Shown here: in pieces, positions 44,738 to 54,646 of the stretch
Numbering within the stretch: position 1 is the stretch's first letter
How the letters are laid out: each line of letters starts with the position of its first letter
Origin: Rhizobium sophorae
GTDB taxonomy: Bacteria > Pseudomonadota > Alphaproteobacteria > Rhizobiales > Rhizobiaceae
DNA length: 64,000 nt
Reading direction: 5' to 3'
NCBI RefSeq assembly: GCF_013087515.1
Contig: NZ_JABFCN010000040.1
Span: forward strand, 1 to 64,000
Notes under the pieces: model-generated
What the model was told of the DNA's origin: nothing
Seen by the model: only the letters and a program-made list of their open reading frames with translations
Databases searched by the model: none
Translations under genes and position numbers: made by a program

Positions 44738-45771
44738 TGGCGAGCCCCCTTCTTCTCGTTGCGGCTGCTGACGCCGAGCTGGACCAATGTCAGGATGACG
44801 AGCACGATGCCCATCAGGATCGAAGCGGCGGACGCCAGCCCCGGATTGCGCAGCGAACTCGCAAAGCCGGTCTCGTAGATATATTGGGTGATGTACATGG
44901 TGCTGGTGCCCGGCCCGCCACCGGTCAGCACGAAGACCTCATCGAAGATCTGCACGGCGCGGATCAGCGCCAAAACCAGGACGACGATAAGGTTCGGCAT
45001 CAGCAGCGGCAGGGTGATGCGCCAGAAGATGCGGGTCGGACGGGCGCTGTCCATCGCGGCTGCCTCATAGAGATCCCTCGGGATCGCCTGCAGGCCGGCG
45101 AGCAGGATCAGCGCATAAAAGCCCATATGCGCCCAGACCGAGACGAAGACGGCGAAGAAGAAGGCCCAGAAACGATCGCTGAGCCAGGAAAAGGGTTCGA
45201 AACCGAAGGGGCTCAGCGCATAGTTCAAGAGGCCTTCGCGCTGCAGGATCCATTTCCAGATCAGGCCGACGACGACGGGCGACAGCAGCACCGGGAAGAA
45301 GAAGACGGCGCGCCAGAAGCCGCGATTGGAAAGCTCGCGGTTGAGGATCAGCGCCGTTGCGAGCGCCGCGATCAGCATCACAGTCACCTGGAAGACGACG
45401 AAGACGGCGGTATTGCGCACCGCCGCCCAGAAGGTGTCGGCGGCACAGGTCGAGGGATCGAGATAGCTGCGGCAATCGAAGAGGATGCGGTACTGGTCGG
45501 CGCCGACATAGGTCCTGTTCTGCAGGAAGATGGCGCTGCCGCTCGTCGTCGAGTAGATGAAGTTGATGACCAGCGGCAGCAGCACGAAGACGGTGAAGAT
45601 CAGCATGTTCGGCGCCAGGAAGACGCCCGCCATGCCGTTCAGCCCGGTCAGTTTCTGCCAGCCACGCATGGGAATGTCGACGATCCCCATGGCAAGCCGG
45701 ACAGGCGCCAAGAGCGCCTGCCGCAGACCGGTTCTCGCCGGTGGTTCAGAAGAAACCGTCTTCGCCGTCAT
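44734..45771 (-). CDS. Carbohydrate ABC transporter permease (MalF type)
   Basis: A 345-residue permease starting at MTAKTVSSEPPART; the 46-residue upstream extension is shadow sequence over the binding-protein gene. About six membrane helices and the EAA loop AAAMDSARPTRIFWRITLPLLMPNL are visible. A loop with CRSYLDPSTCAADTFW carries two cysteines on the periplasmic side. It follows the binding-protein gene by 11 bp. Confidence 0.9.
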   Translation of the reverse strand: MTAKTVSSEPPARTGLRQALLAPVRLAMGIVDIPMRGWQKLTGLNGMAGVFLAPNMLIFTVFVLLPLVINFIYSTTSGSAIFLQNRTYVGADQYRILFDCRSYLDPSTCAADTFWAAVRNTAVFVVFQVTVMLIAALATALILNRELSNRGFWRAVFFFPVLLSPVVVGLIWKWILQREGLLNYALSPFGFEPFSWLSDRFWAFFFAVFVSVWAHMGFYALILLAGLQAIPRDLYEAAAMDSARPTRIFWRITLPLLMPNLIVVLVLALIRAVQIFDEVFVLTGGGPGTSTMYITQYIYETGFASSLRNPGLASAASILMGIVLVILTLVQLGVSSRNEKKGARQ

Positions 45772-45782
45772 CTGTTCTTCCG

Positions 45783-47042
45783 TCAGTTGCCGGCGACCTT
45801 GGCCTTGATATCCTCGTCGATGCGGGCATAGGCGTCGTCGAGCTTCATTTCGCCGGCGATCACCTGGCTGATGCGGGCAACGATGGCGCTGTAATAGGCA
45901 TCCGACCACTTCCAGCCGGGCAGCTTCATGGCGGGTGCCGCCGTCTGGCCGGCCGCCTCAACGAAGGCCTTCAGCGCCGCCTGCACATGCGGATTGTCGG
46001 TCTTGAAGTCAATCTGGCCGGCGGCGACACCCTTATGCGCTGGAATGAACAGGCTGCGTTCGGCAAATTCCTTCTGCACGTCGGCACCTGCCAGGTAATC
46101 CATCACCTTGGCGACGTCCTTCGGGTTCTTGGTGTATTTGACGGCGACGAGACCGGCGCCACCCTGCATTCCGGAGCATGCGGCCGTGCCGCAGGGGCTG
46201 CCCGCCATCACCCAGTCGAAATTGTCGCCGATCTTCTGGGAGAAGCCCGAAACCTGCCAGCTGCCCGAATAGAGATAGGCAAGGCCGCCATTGATGAAGT
46301 CCTCTGCGGCGGAGCGGTAGGTGGTGCCGGCAGCACTGACCCAGACATCCTTGTTGATGGTGCCGTCCTCGTTCCACTTGACGAAGCGGCTGAGGAAGTC
46401 CTTGGCGCCCTGATCGATCGGCGCCGGCTTGCCGTCAGCAGCGATATAGTTGGCGCCGTAGGAGATATTCGGGCCGGAGACGCGGTGGCCGGAGCGGTCG
46501 ATCGCCATGGCGAAGACCTTCTGGCTGTCGGCAACCTTCTTGGCCGCCGCTGCCCAGTCGTCCCAGGTGGCTTTCGGGCCGGGGATCTCGACGCCGGCCT
46601 GTTCGAACAGCGTCTTGTTGACGAAGCCGCCGGTCAGCGTCAGCTGCGTCATGAAGCCGGTGATGGCAGTCGAGCCGTCCGGACGCATCCAGTCGGCCTG
46701 GGCGCCGAAATTATCCTCCCAGTATTTCGCGTCGGTGAGGTAGGGGCGAAGATCGAGCCAGTGTTGTGCCTGCGCCTTCAGATTGGTGAGGCGGGCGATA
46801 TCCGGCCCCTGCCCGGCTTCAAGCTGCACCGGCAGTTGTTCCTTGACGACGTCGTAGGAGACCTCGTCGAGGATGACGTTGACATCAGGATTGGCCTTGG
46901 AGAAGCGCGAGAGCAGGTCCTTGATCACCTCGCCTTCGCCGCCGTCGGAATACCACATGATGCGCACGTCGCCGGCATGGGCGGCAACAGAACTCAAGAG
47001 AACTGCAGCAAAAGCCGCGCCGATCGATTTCATTCTGGTCAT
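45783..47042 (-). CDS. Carbohydrate ABC transporter substrate-binding protein
   Basis: A 419-residue extracellular solute-binding protein of family 1. The start MTRMKSIGAA is preceded by AGAGGAGGAAAAA. The signal peptide ends near AAHAGD. The family features include IMWYSDGGEGEVIKDLLSRF and the C-terminal helices. A likely disulfide pair lies in SPCGTAACSGM. The neighbouring large putative carbohydrate-active enzyme hints at an oligosaccharide ligand. Confidence 0.92.
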   Translation of the reverse strand: MTRMKSIGAAFAAVLLSSVAAHAGDVRIMWYSDGGEGEVIKDLLSRFSKANPDVNVILDEVSYDVVKEQLPVQLEAGQGPDIARLTNLKAQAQHWLDLRPYLTDAKYWEDNFGAQADWMRPDGSTAITGFMTQLTLTGGFVNKTLFEQAGVEIPGPKATWDDWAAAAKKVADSQKVFAMAIDRSGHRVSGPNISYGANYIAADGKPAPIDQGAKDFLSRFVKWNEDGTINKDVWVSAAGTTYRSAAEDFINGGLAYLYSGSWQVSGFSQKIGDNFDWVMAGSPCGTAACSGMQGGAGLVAVKYTKNPKDVAKVMDYLAGADVQKEFAERSLFIPAHKGVAAGQIDFKTDNPHVQAALKAFVEAAGQTAAPAMKLPGWKWSDAYYSAIVARISQVIAGEMKLDDAYARIDEDIKAKVAGN

Positions 47043-47071
47043 TTTTTCCTCCTCTTGATCGATCAATTCCT

Positions 47072-47102
47072 GCGTCCGGCCGGTCCTCCACCTGCCGGAC
47101 GC
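47072..47102 (-). other. Hairpin between the large enzyme gene and the binding-protein gene
   Basis: A 9-bp stem GCGTCCGGC / GCCGGACGC (47072-47080 with 47094-47102) lies just after the stop of the upstream gene and 29 bp before the binding-protein start. It may uncouple their expression or mark a processing site that raises binding-protein message. Confidence 0.5.
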
Positions 47103-47107
47103 GTCGT

Positions 47108-49623
47108 CTACGAGGCCGCTCGCCGAGGCTGCCTGCCCGGTATCTTCAGATGTACCGCGTCTCCCCGCACCGACCAGTCCATCGGGCGAAGAATACGGCC
47201 TTCGGCGTGCACGGTGCCGTCTTCTTCGAAGACGACCCGGCCATAATCCGGATCGATAACGATCAGTGCGCCCTCGTCGTCGCGGCGGGCCGAGAGCGCG
47301 GCGAAACGCGCCTGCATGCCGCCAAGGCCACCCTCGCGCCCGAGATCCGAGAGACGGACGATCCAGCGGCCGTTGCGGCCGGCCAGCCGCAGCTCGATAT
47401 CCGTCGTCGGGCCTTGCTTTACCGGCCCCAATGCTCCGTTGCCGATCAGCATCGCAATCCCGTTGCCGGAGCGGGCGAGCGCCAGATTGCCGTCGACCAC
47501 CGTGTCGTCGAAGGCCTCGAGCGGGAACCAGGCATGGGTGAAATCAGGCTGGCCCTCGTGGATCTCGAAATCGAGGATCGCCAGATCGCGATACTGATGC
47601 ACACGCGGCAATGTTCCGCAGCCACCCCAGAAGCTCGGCCGGCCATACCCGAACTGGATGGTCTCGCCGGGATGGTTGATCCAGATCTGCGCTTCCGGCC
47701 GGTCGCCCAGACGCAGATGCAGCACCGTCTCCTGGTAGCCCCAGGCGCCGGGACGATAATGGGCGATGGTGCCGAGCGCAGTGTCACGGGTCTTGTAGTG
47801 GTAGAGGGCGGCGAAACGGTTTTCGCCTTGGGAAAAGGTCCATTCCTGCGCGTCGTCGGACTGGTGCGCCGCAATCGCCGCAAGCGCTTCTGGAAAACGC
47901 AGGCCATGATCGCGAATGCAGACGGCAAGCTGCGGCAAAGCGTGGACGCGCCGGCCGTACCAGCCGCGGCCCCAAAGCAGCCGGGCGATAGCGGAGAGTT
48001 CGACCGAGCGGCCGGGGCGCAGCGTATGTTCGTAAGAGCGGCCCTGGCTGCCGGTCAGCATGCCATGATGGGCCGAGCGGGCGACGATCTCCATCAGGCG
48101 GACGATGCTGGCGCTCGCCCGGTTGCGGATCGTCTCATCCGGCGCACAGGCGGTCAGCGCCGTCAGGCCCTTGAGGTCGATCGGGAAATAGGGAACGGAA
48201 TTCCATTCGGCCATTTCCCAGCGCTCGAAATGATCGAGCCAGGCGCGGACACGCCCTTCGCCGACCTTCATTTGCTCGGCGCCGGTGCGGCCGGAACGGA
48301 CGAAGACGGCATCGGGGAACAGCCTGCCGCCGAGATAGGCGGCGGTATGGAAGAGAAGCGCGTGGTTTTCCGAAAAATACCACTGAACGTCGTTGCCAGG
48401 CTCATCCATCCAGTAGCGGTAATTGAGGACGGCATGCTCGATCCTGTCGCGCAGCGCGGGTGACAGCAGATCGCTCCAGCGCGTATAGGCAAAGAGCAGC
48501 GGCACCAGTACGAAATCGGCGCAGTCGTGGCAATCCTCGATGACCGGGAGCATCGCCGAGATCATCGCCTCGGTTTCCTCGCCGCCCTGCCCCAGCGCAA
48601 GGCGTGCGAAAGCGCAGACCGTGTCGGGCTCGGAATGGGCGGCAACCTCGGCCAGCGCCTCGGCGACGCGGTCCTCAAGGGCGGCGGGTGCCTCCCCCTG
48701 CCGCTCAGGATGACAGATCTCGACACCGAGCGTGCGACCGAGCGAAAACGTACCTGTTTTGAACGTGATGCGGAAATGGCGGAAATCGGCGGGCATATCC
48801 GCCGAGGTTCCGAGCGCCAGTTTCGTTGCTCCCGCTTCCAGCTCGAAATCATAATCGAAGCGCTCGATCGACATGAAGTCGCCTTCGATCTCGACATGGC
48901 AGGTCAGCGCCACCGGCAGCGGCGCGGGGAAGAGGATCGTCACGTCTTCGCCGAGATAGGCAGTGCGGTCGAAGCGCATGCCTTCGAGGATGACCTCCAG
49001 CGCATCCGCATCGCCGGCGGCGATGGGAACGGGAACTGATGTTTCGACCTCAGGCCCTTCGACATAATCCAGCTGGAAATAGAAACGGGCGTCACGCTCG
49101 GCGAGATCGTCGAAATAGACGCGGATCTCGTTGGGGCCGGCCGCCAGCTCGACCTCGAACAGCTGCTGGGCTTCGAGATTGCGCTGGTAAGGCGCCATGA
49201 AGCCCTGCTCCCTGCCATTGACGAAGAGGATCGCGCCGCCGCAGGTCGACAGGCGAAGCGTCGCACGCCCCACTGAGCGGGCATCGAGGAAGGTGCGCGC
49301 CCAGCAGCCGATGCGTGTCGGGCGGAACCAGAAGCCGGAGAGATCGACACGGGGAAGGGAAGCCACCAGCGGACGGCATCGAATTCGGCAGCCGGTTGCG
49401 GCCGCCGGCCGGAGAAGGATTTTTTGAATTCGGTGCGGCAGGGATATTCATGCGGGATGAAATTCTTCGTCTTGGTGACGAAGAAAAATGGATCCATGCT
49501 GCCTTCCATCGGACGGTCGGCGACGTCGTAGCGCTCCTGCCACAGATGGGCGAGCTGCCAGTAGACGATCGGGCTAGCCTTTGGCGTTGCGCGGCGGAGA
49601 TGGGATTGCTGCTCAGTGGTCAT
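47108..49623 (-). CDS. Large putative carbohydrate-active enzyme, frameshifted near the 5' end
   Basis: The uninterrupted frame (47108-49366, GTG start, no ribosome-binding site) gives 752 residues. A second frame from the ATG at 49623 encodes a plausible N-terminus (MTTEQQSHLRRATPK, KNFIPHEYPCRTEFKK) and switches into it at about 49366-49370, where TGGTGG appears to lack one base. Joined, the protein is about 838 residues. No signal peptide is seen. A jelly-roll-like N-terminal part (FVNGREQGF, AAGPNEIRVYFDD) leads to a helical, alpha/alpha-barrel-like middle (YFSENHALLFHTAAYL, EWNSVPYFPID) and a beta-rich C-terminus. I cannot name the family; a lyase or hydrolase acting on an imported sugar is inferred from context. 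Confidence 0.6.
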
Positions 49624-49809
49624 ATTTCAGCCCGCTCAAGCCTTGGTACGGGTAAAACGCCCGACGCATGGACTGGCCGTCTAGCCACATTTCAAAGCCT
49701 CCCTGCTCTGCCGCTTGTCGCGGACTCCTCAGGCAACAATTGTGCATAGGCATTCCATTTGCGCAATCTGAAAGATTTTTGCATGATGGAGAGGGCGTGA
49801 GGAGATGAC

Positions 49810-50864
49810 ATGGCGGCGGAAGAGAAAAAAGGCAGGCGCACGCGCCTCGACGACATTGCCGCCCGATGCGGCGTCTCGATCAGCACGGTGTCTCGTGCAC
49901 TGGCAGGGGAAAAGGGCGTCAGGCCGGAGATTCGCAAGCTGGTTCTGGAAACGGCAAGTGCGGTCAGCTACGCCCTGCCGGCAAGCGTCGCCGGCAAGAA
50001 GGTCATGCTCGTCGCCTCCGGCGCGGCGATGATCGACTATGTCCGCAACCAGTTCACGCTCTATGTGCTAGAAGGATTGAACGCGCGTGCCGCCGCCCTC
50101 GGCATCGAACTGGCGATACGCCCGGTTGCCGACAAGGGGGATGAGGCCCGCGTCCTCGCCGAGATACGTGACGATCCGAGCTTCGGCGGCATGCTGATCC
50201 TGACTGTCGACGAAGAGGAGATGCTGGCGGAGGCCGCCAATCTCGGAAAGCCCGTCGTGCTCGTCAACAGCGACGATCCCTATATGCGGCTTTCGAGTGT
50301 GACGCCCTGCAACCGCTCGGCCGCCTTCATTGCCGCCGAGCGGCTGATCAAGGCCGGGCATGAACGCATCCTGTTCATGCTGAGGCCGGGTCGGCGGACG
50401 ATCGAGCGGCGCTTTGAGGGCTGGCGCGATGCCCTGCAGCATCATGGGCTGGCCGCCGATGCCGATCTGGTGCTCGAGGTCGACGACTGGCTGCCGGAAC
50501 TCGGCGCCGAAGCAATCACTCGTCTTGTCCGCGGGAAGGGTCTCTCCTTCACCGCCATCCTGACGGCGGGCGACAGTCTTGCCAATGGCGCGGTGCGCGG
50601 ATTGCAGGCGATGGGTTACGCCGTGCCGCAGGACATCTCGGTGATGGGCATAGACGACTTGCCGCAGTCGGCCTTTCTCAATCCGCCGCTCTCGACGGTG
50701 CATATTCCGATGCGCGAACTCGGCGCACCGCGCTCGATCTGCTGCGCGACATGATGCTCGGCCTTGCGGCGCCGCGGCGGCGGGTCGAGCTTGCCTGCCA
50801 TCTCGTCGAAAGGGGTAGCGTCGCAGCGGTCAGGCATGTGTCTGCCGTTACGGAAGGTCGCTGA
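49810..50864 (+). CDS. LacI-family regulator with apparent frameshift near the 3' end
   Basis: The N-terminal LacI helix-turn-helix is clear (TRLDDIAARCGVSISTVSRA, residues about 11-30), and the effector domain reads through to residue 305. There the frame runs into PRSICCAT and a stop at 50754. One base earlier the correct LacI C-terminus continues as ALDLLRDMMLGLAAP and LVERGSVAAV, ending at 50864. A single missing base near 50725 explains this. The gene is divergent from the enzyme-transporter operon and is its likely regulator. A TTGCGCAA palindrome at 49759-49766 in the shared promoter region is a possible operator. Confidence 0.75.
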
Positions 50865-50937
50865 CGAGCCACGCCACCAAGTGCATGGCGTTGATTCTAT
50901 GTCATCTTCGACGCCTCGGCCCTGGAGATTGCAGGGA

Positions 50938-51085
50938 CCGCCCCTCATCCGGCTGCCGCCATCTTCTCCCCGTAAACGGGGCGAAGGGTATATGCCGCAC
51001 CCTCATCGTCCACGCTCGCTCTCGCGTGGCACGTCCCCTCTCCCCGTTTTTTTACGGGGAGAGGGTTAGGGTGAGGGGCAGCCAT
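50938..51085. repeat. Rhizobial intergenic repeat with long hairpin
   Basis: The element begins with CCCCTCATCCGGCTGCCGCC and ends with AGAGGGTTAGGGTGAGGGGC, partly inverted copies of each other. Inside is a perfect 12-bp stem CCCTCTCCCCGT / ACGGGGAGAGGG (51036-51047 with 51054-51065) with a T6 loop. It also holds a shorter CCCCGTAAACGGGG palindrome. It fills most of the gap between the convergent LacI and ATPase genes. Confidence 0.78.
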
Positions 51086-51125
51086 TAGCGCAAACCGGAC
51101 AATTCCACACCACAGTGGTCGATTA

Positions 51126-51869
51126 TCAAGCCTCGATAAAACTCGCCTCAAACAGTTCTCGCGCATAGGCATCATGCGTGTTGCCGGCCTGTAGATCCGC
51201 TTTGGTGAGTTCGTCGACGAAGCAACCATTCTTCATGATCAGCACCCGGTCGCACATATGGGCGATGACGGCGAGGTCATGGCTGACCAGCAGATAGGTC
51301 AGGCCCTTTTCCTCGCGCTGATCGGCAAGTAGGTTCAAGATCTCAGCCTGGACCGAGACATCGAGCGCCGATGTCGGCTCGTCGAGCAACAGGATGGGCG
51401 GCGACAGGATCAGTGCCCGCGCGATGGCCACCCGCTGCCTCTGGCCGCCGGAAAGCTCGTGCGGAAAGCGGTTTGCGAAGCTCGCCGGCAAACCAACCTG
51501 GATCAACGCCCTCTCGACCTTCGACCAGATATCGGAATGGCCCATAGCGCGCAGCGGTTCCGCCAGGGCGGTGCCGATACGATGGCGCGGATGCAGGGAT
51601 CCGTAAGGGTCCTGAAACACCATTTGCGCGAATTTCAGCTCCTCGCGGGAGCGTTTCTTGCCGATCGGTTTGCCGCCAAGCTCGATGTGACCGGTCCAAC
51701 CAGACTCCATACCGGCGAGGCAACGCAGCACCGTCGATTTACCGCATCCGGATTCACCGACAATGCCGAGCGTCTCCCCCTGGCCAACCTGAAAACTGAT
51801 GCCCCTGACGACATGGTTGCTTGATTTGCCGGAGGCAAAGACGACATCGAGGTCACGCACATTGATCAT
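51126..51869 (-). CDS. Dipeptide/oligopeptide-type ABC transporter ATPase (DppF type)
   Basis: A 247-residue ATPase starting at MINVRDLDVVFASG, overlapping the preceding ATPase by 4 bp. It has GESGCGKSTVLRCLAGM, LSGGQRQRVAIARAL and LDEPTSALDVSVQAE. It lacks the long cysteine-bearing C-terminal extension of many DppF proteins, and is short for the family. Last gene of the importer operon. Confidence 0.9.
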   Translation of the reverse strand: MINVRDLDVVFASGKSSNHVVRGISFQVGQGETLGIVGESGCGKSTVLRCLAGMESGWTGHIELGGKPIGKKRSREELKFAQMVFQDPYGSLHPRHRIGTALAEPLRAMGHSDIWSKVERALIQVGLPASFANRFPHELSGGQRQRVAIARALILSPPILLLDEPTSALDVSVQAEILNLLADQREEKGLTYLLVSHDLAVIAHMCDRVLIMKNGCFVDELTKADLQAGNTHDAYARELFEASFIEA

Positions 51870-52711
51870 TGCGCCGTCTCCAGATCGAGTTTCGTCCTGT
51901 CGAGGACCGCAAGCCGGCGAACCGGATTCCTGGGATCGGGCAGCGCAGCGATCAGCCCGCGGGTATAGGGATGGCTGGCGTCTTCGAGACGGGTCAGGGT
52001 CTCGACGATCCGGCCGGCATACATGACGATGATGCGCTCGCAAAAGGCTGCCACCATGCGAATGTCGTGGCTGATCAACAGCAGTCCGGAATTGTTCTCG
52101 CGCACCAGCTCATCGAGCAGCAGCAGCACGTCCTTGCGGACGCTGACATCGAGCGCCGAGGTCGGCTCGTCGGCGATGACAAGCTTCGGCCGCGCCAGCA
52201 GCATCATTGCGATCATCACGCGCTGGCCCATGCCGCCCGAGATCTGGTGGGGATAAAGCGCCATGACCCGGTCCGCATCGCTGATGCGCACGCGCTCCAG
52301 CATGGCGCGGGCAGCCTCATACGCCTGTTTCTTGTGAAGACCGAGGTGAAGGCGGGCGGCTTCAGCGATCTGCTTGCCGATCGAAAGCACCGGATTCAGC
52401 GAATAGCGCGGATCCTGCATGATCAGCGCGATGTCCTTGCCGCGCAGCGCTCCCATCTGACGCTCGCTCTTTGAAAGCAACGGATCGCCGCTAAGATCCA
52501 TGCGTTCGGCCGAGACCACCGCGGCCGGCGGCAAAAGGCGCATGATCGCGCGACCCGTCGTCGATTTGCCGGAACCGGATTCTCCGACGATCCCGACGCG
52601 TTCGCGCCCGACGTCGAAGCTGACATTGGAAACGGCGGGCACGGCGCCTCGGCCGAAACGGACGGTCAATCCTTCGACGGAAAGAACGGGCTGCAGATCA
52701 CGATCTTGCAT
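51866..52711 (-). CDS. Dipeptide/oligopeptide-type ABC transporter ATPase (DppD type)
   Basis: A 281-residue ATPase with GESGSGKSTTGRAIM, ISGGMGQRVMIAMML and ADEPTSALDVSV. The start MQDRDLQPVLSVEG is chosen because the 17-residue extension overlaps the permease gene further; the overlap is then 14 bp. Its C-terminus (SHPYTRGLIAALPDP) is of the oligopeptide class but short. Confidence 0.9.
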   Translation of the reverse strand: MQDRDLQPVLSVEGLTVRFGRGAVPAVSNVSFDVGRERVGIVGESGSGKSTTGRAIMRLLPPAAVVSAERMDLSGDPLLSKSERQMGALRGKDIALIMQDPRYSLNPVLSIGKQIAEAARLHLGLHKKQAYEAARAMLERVRISDADRVMALYPHQISGGMGQRVMIAMMLLARPKLVIADEPTSALDVSVRKDVLLLLDELVRENNSGLLLISHDIRMVAAFCERIIVMYAGRIVETLTRLEDASHPYTRGLIAALPDPRNPVRRLAVLDRTKLDLETAQ

Positions 52712-53600
52712 GGCGGGGATCCAAAAGGTCGCGCAGAGCATCTCCGGCGATGTTGAAGGCAAGGCTGGTGAGGAGGATGGCGATACCCGGCATCACGGCA
52801 ACCCACCAATAATCGAGCATGAACTTGCGGCCGCTGGAGATCATCGCGCCCCATTCCGGCGCCGGCGGCTGGGCGCCAAGGCCGAGGAAGCCAAGCGAAG
52901 CCGCCGTCAGAATGATACCTGCCATGTTGAGCGTCAGGCGAACAATGACGGACGGGACGCACATCGGCGCGATATAGAGGAGAAGAATGCGCATCGGCGA
53001 GGCGCCATAAAGGCGGGCGGCGACCACATAGTCGGCGTTTCTGACGACAAGGGCCTCGGCGCGCGCGAGCCTCGCAATCGGCGGCCATGCGGTCAACGAG
53101 ATCGCGATGATTGCCGTGGTCAAGCCGGCGCCGAGTGCCGCAGCAAAGGCGAGCGCCAGGATCAGCGACGGGAAAGAGAGAACGATGTCGGTGGCGCGCA
53201 TCAGTAGCGCATCGGTGCGCCCTCCGAAGAAGCCGGCAACGACGCCGATCAAAAGGCCGATCGGCCCGACAATCAAGGAGATCGACAGCACGGTCTGGAT
53301 GGTGATGCGCGTGCCGAAGATCAGGCGGCTCAAGATGTCTCGACCGAATTCGTCCGTGCCCGCCAGATGCGCGAGGCTCGGCGGCTGCAAGGCCTCGCCA
53401 AGCGACTGTATGGCCGGATCGTAGGGCGCCAGGAGCGGCGCGAAGATCGCGACAATGCAAAGTAGACCGAGGATGACGAAACCGGCAAGACCGAGCGGCT
53501 CGTGGGCCAATTTGCGGCCGGCGCGCGCAAACGACGCCGCGATACGGGTCGACACACTTGGCGGGCGGATATGAATCTCGCTGCGGATGACATCGCTCAT
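52698..53600 (-). CDS. Dipeptide-type ABC transporter permease (DppC type)
   Basis: A 300-residue permease with an N-terminal OppC-like helix, the segment AGTDEFGRDILSRLIFGTR and the EAA loop ARAEALVVRNADYVVAARLYG. About six membrane segments are seen. It overlaps the DppB-type gene by 4 bp. Confidence 0.93.
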   Translation of the reverse strand: MSDVIRSEIHIRPPSVSTRIAASFARAGRKLAHEPLGLAGFVILGLLCIVAIFAPLLAPYDPAIQSLGEALQPPSLAHLAGTDEFGRDILSRLIFGTRITIQTVLSISLIVGPIGLLIGVVAGFFGGRTDALLMRATDIVLSFPSLILALAFAAALGAGLTTAIIAISLTAWPPIARLARAEALVVRNADYVVAARLYGASPMRILLLYIAPMCVPSVIVRLTLNMAGIILTAASLGFLGLGAQPPAPEWGAMISSGRKFMLDYWWVAVMPGIAILLTSLAFNIAGDALRDLLDPRHARS

Positions 53601-54625
53601 CGGGCCGCCTCCCGCATGCGCGGGTCAAAGACGGCGTAGGCGACGTCGGCCAGGAAGTTCAACAACATGAAAATGAATCCCACAATGATGGTGCCGGCGA
53701 CGATGGCGTTCATGTCGCCGATCATCAGCGCGTTCGTCATGTACTGGCCAATGCCTGGCCAGGAGAAAACGATCTCGGTCACGACGGCGCCTTCGAGCAG
53801 ACCGCCATAGGAAATGGCCAGGATGGTGATCAACTGCACCGCAATGTTCGGCAGGACGTGGTGCCAGATCGTGCCGAGCGGGCTCACCCCTTTGGCTCGG
53901 GCAGCGATGACATAGTCCTGGCTCAACTGCTCCAGGGTGAAGCTGCGCGTCATGCGGGTGATGTAGGCCATCGCCGCGTAGGCGAGGATGACGGCAGGAA
54001 GAATGATATGGCCGAGCGCATTCCAGAAGATTTCCGTCTCGCCCTGCAGCAGGCTGTCTATCAACAACAGCCCGGTTTGCGGCGTGACGAGGCCTTCGTA
54101 AAAGACATCGATCCTGCCCGGCCCGCCGACCCAGTTGAGGCCGGCATAGAAGATGACGAGCCCGACGATGCCGAACCAGAAAACCGGGATCGAATTACCG
54201 ACGAGCGCGACCACGCGGGCCGTCTTGTCGATGAAGCTGTCGCGAAAGAGTGCTGCGACCAGCCCGAGCGGGACACCGACGAAGGTCGAAATGATCACCG
54301 CCAGCGTCGCAAGTTCAAACGTTGCCGGAAAGGCTTGAGCGAGGTCTGCAGAGACCGGATTGCCGGTGAGGACGGCGGTGCCGAAATCACCGTGGGCCAG
54401 CCCGTTCAGATAGAGGAAAAACTGCTGGTAGATCGGCAGATCGAGCCCCAGACGCGCCCGCATCGCCGCATAGGCTGAGGGATCGGCGAGCTCGCCGACA
54501 ATCGCGCCGACCGGATCGGTGGGCAAGACGCGGCCGATCACGAAGGTCACACATAAGAGGATGAACAGGCTGACCAGCAAATGCGCCAGCCGTCGGCCAA
54601 ATTCGGCTACGGAGAGTTCCTTCAT
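53597..54625 (-). CDS. Dipeptide-type ABC transporter permease (DppB type)
   Basis: A 342-residue permease with the family features LPTDPVGAIVGELADPSAY after the first helix, LGLDLPIYQQFFLYLNGLAHGDFGT-like words and the EAA loop SQDYVIAARAKGVSPLGTIWHH. About six membrane segments are present. It starts 21 bp after the binding-protein gene. Confidence 0.93.
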   Translation of the reverse strand: MKELSVAEFGRRLAHLLVSLFILLCVTFVIGRVLPTDPVGAIVGELADPSAYAAMRARLGLDLPIYQQFFLYLNGLAHGDFGTAVLTGNPVSADLAQAFPATFELATLAVIISTFVGVPLGLVAALFRDSFIDKTARVVALVGNSIPVFWFGIVGLVIFYAGLNWVGGPGRIDVFYEGLVTPQTGLLLIDSLLQGETEIFWNALGHIILPAVILAYAAMAYITRMTRSFTLEQLSQDYVIAARAKGVSPLGTIWHHVLPNIAVQLITILAISYGGLLEGAVVTEIVFSWPGIGQYMTNALMIGDMNAIVAGTIIVGFIFMLLNFLADVAYAVFDPRMREAAR

Positions 54626-54646
54626 GATCGGCTGTCCTGGGAAGTA

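Noticed and set aside
44734..45909. Longer start for the MalF-type permease (391 residues)
   Set aside because: The extra residues overlap the binding-protein gene and are Arg-rich shadow sequence. The ATG at 45771 gives a normal permease.
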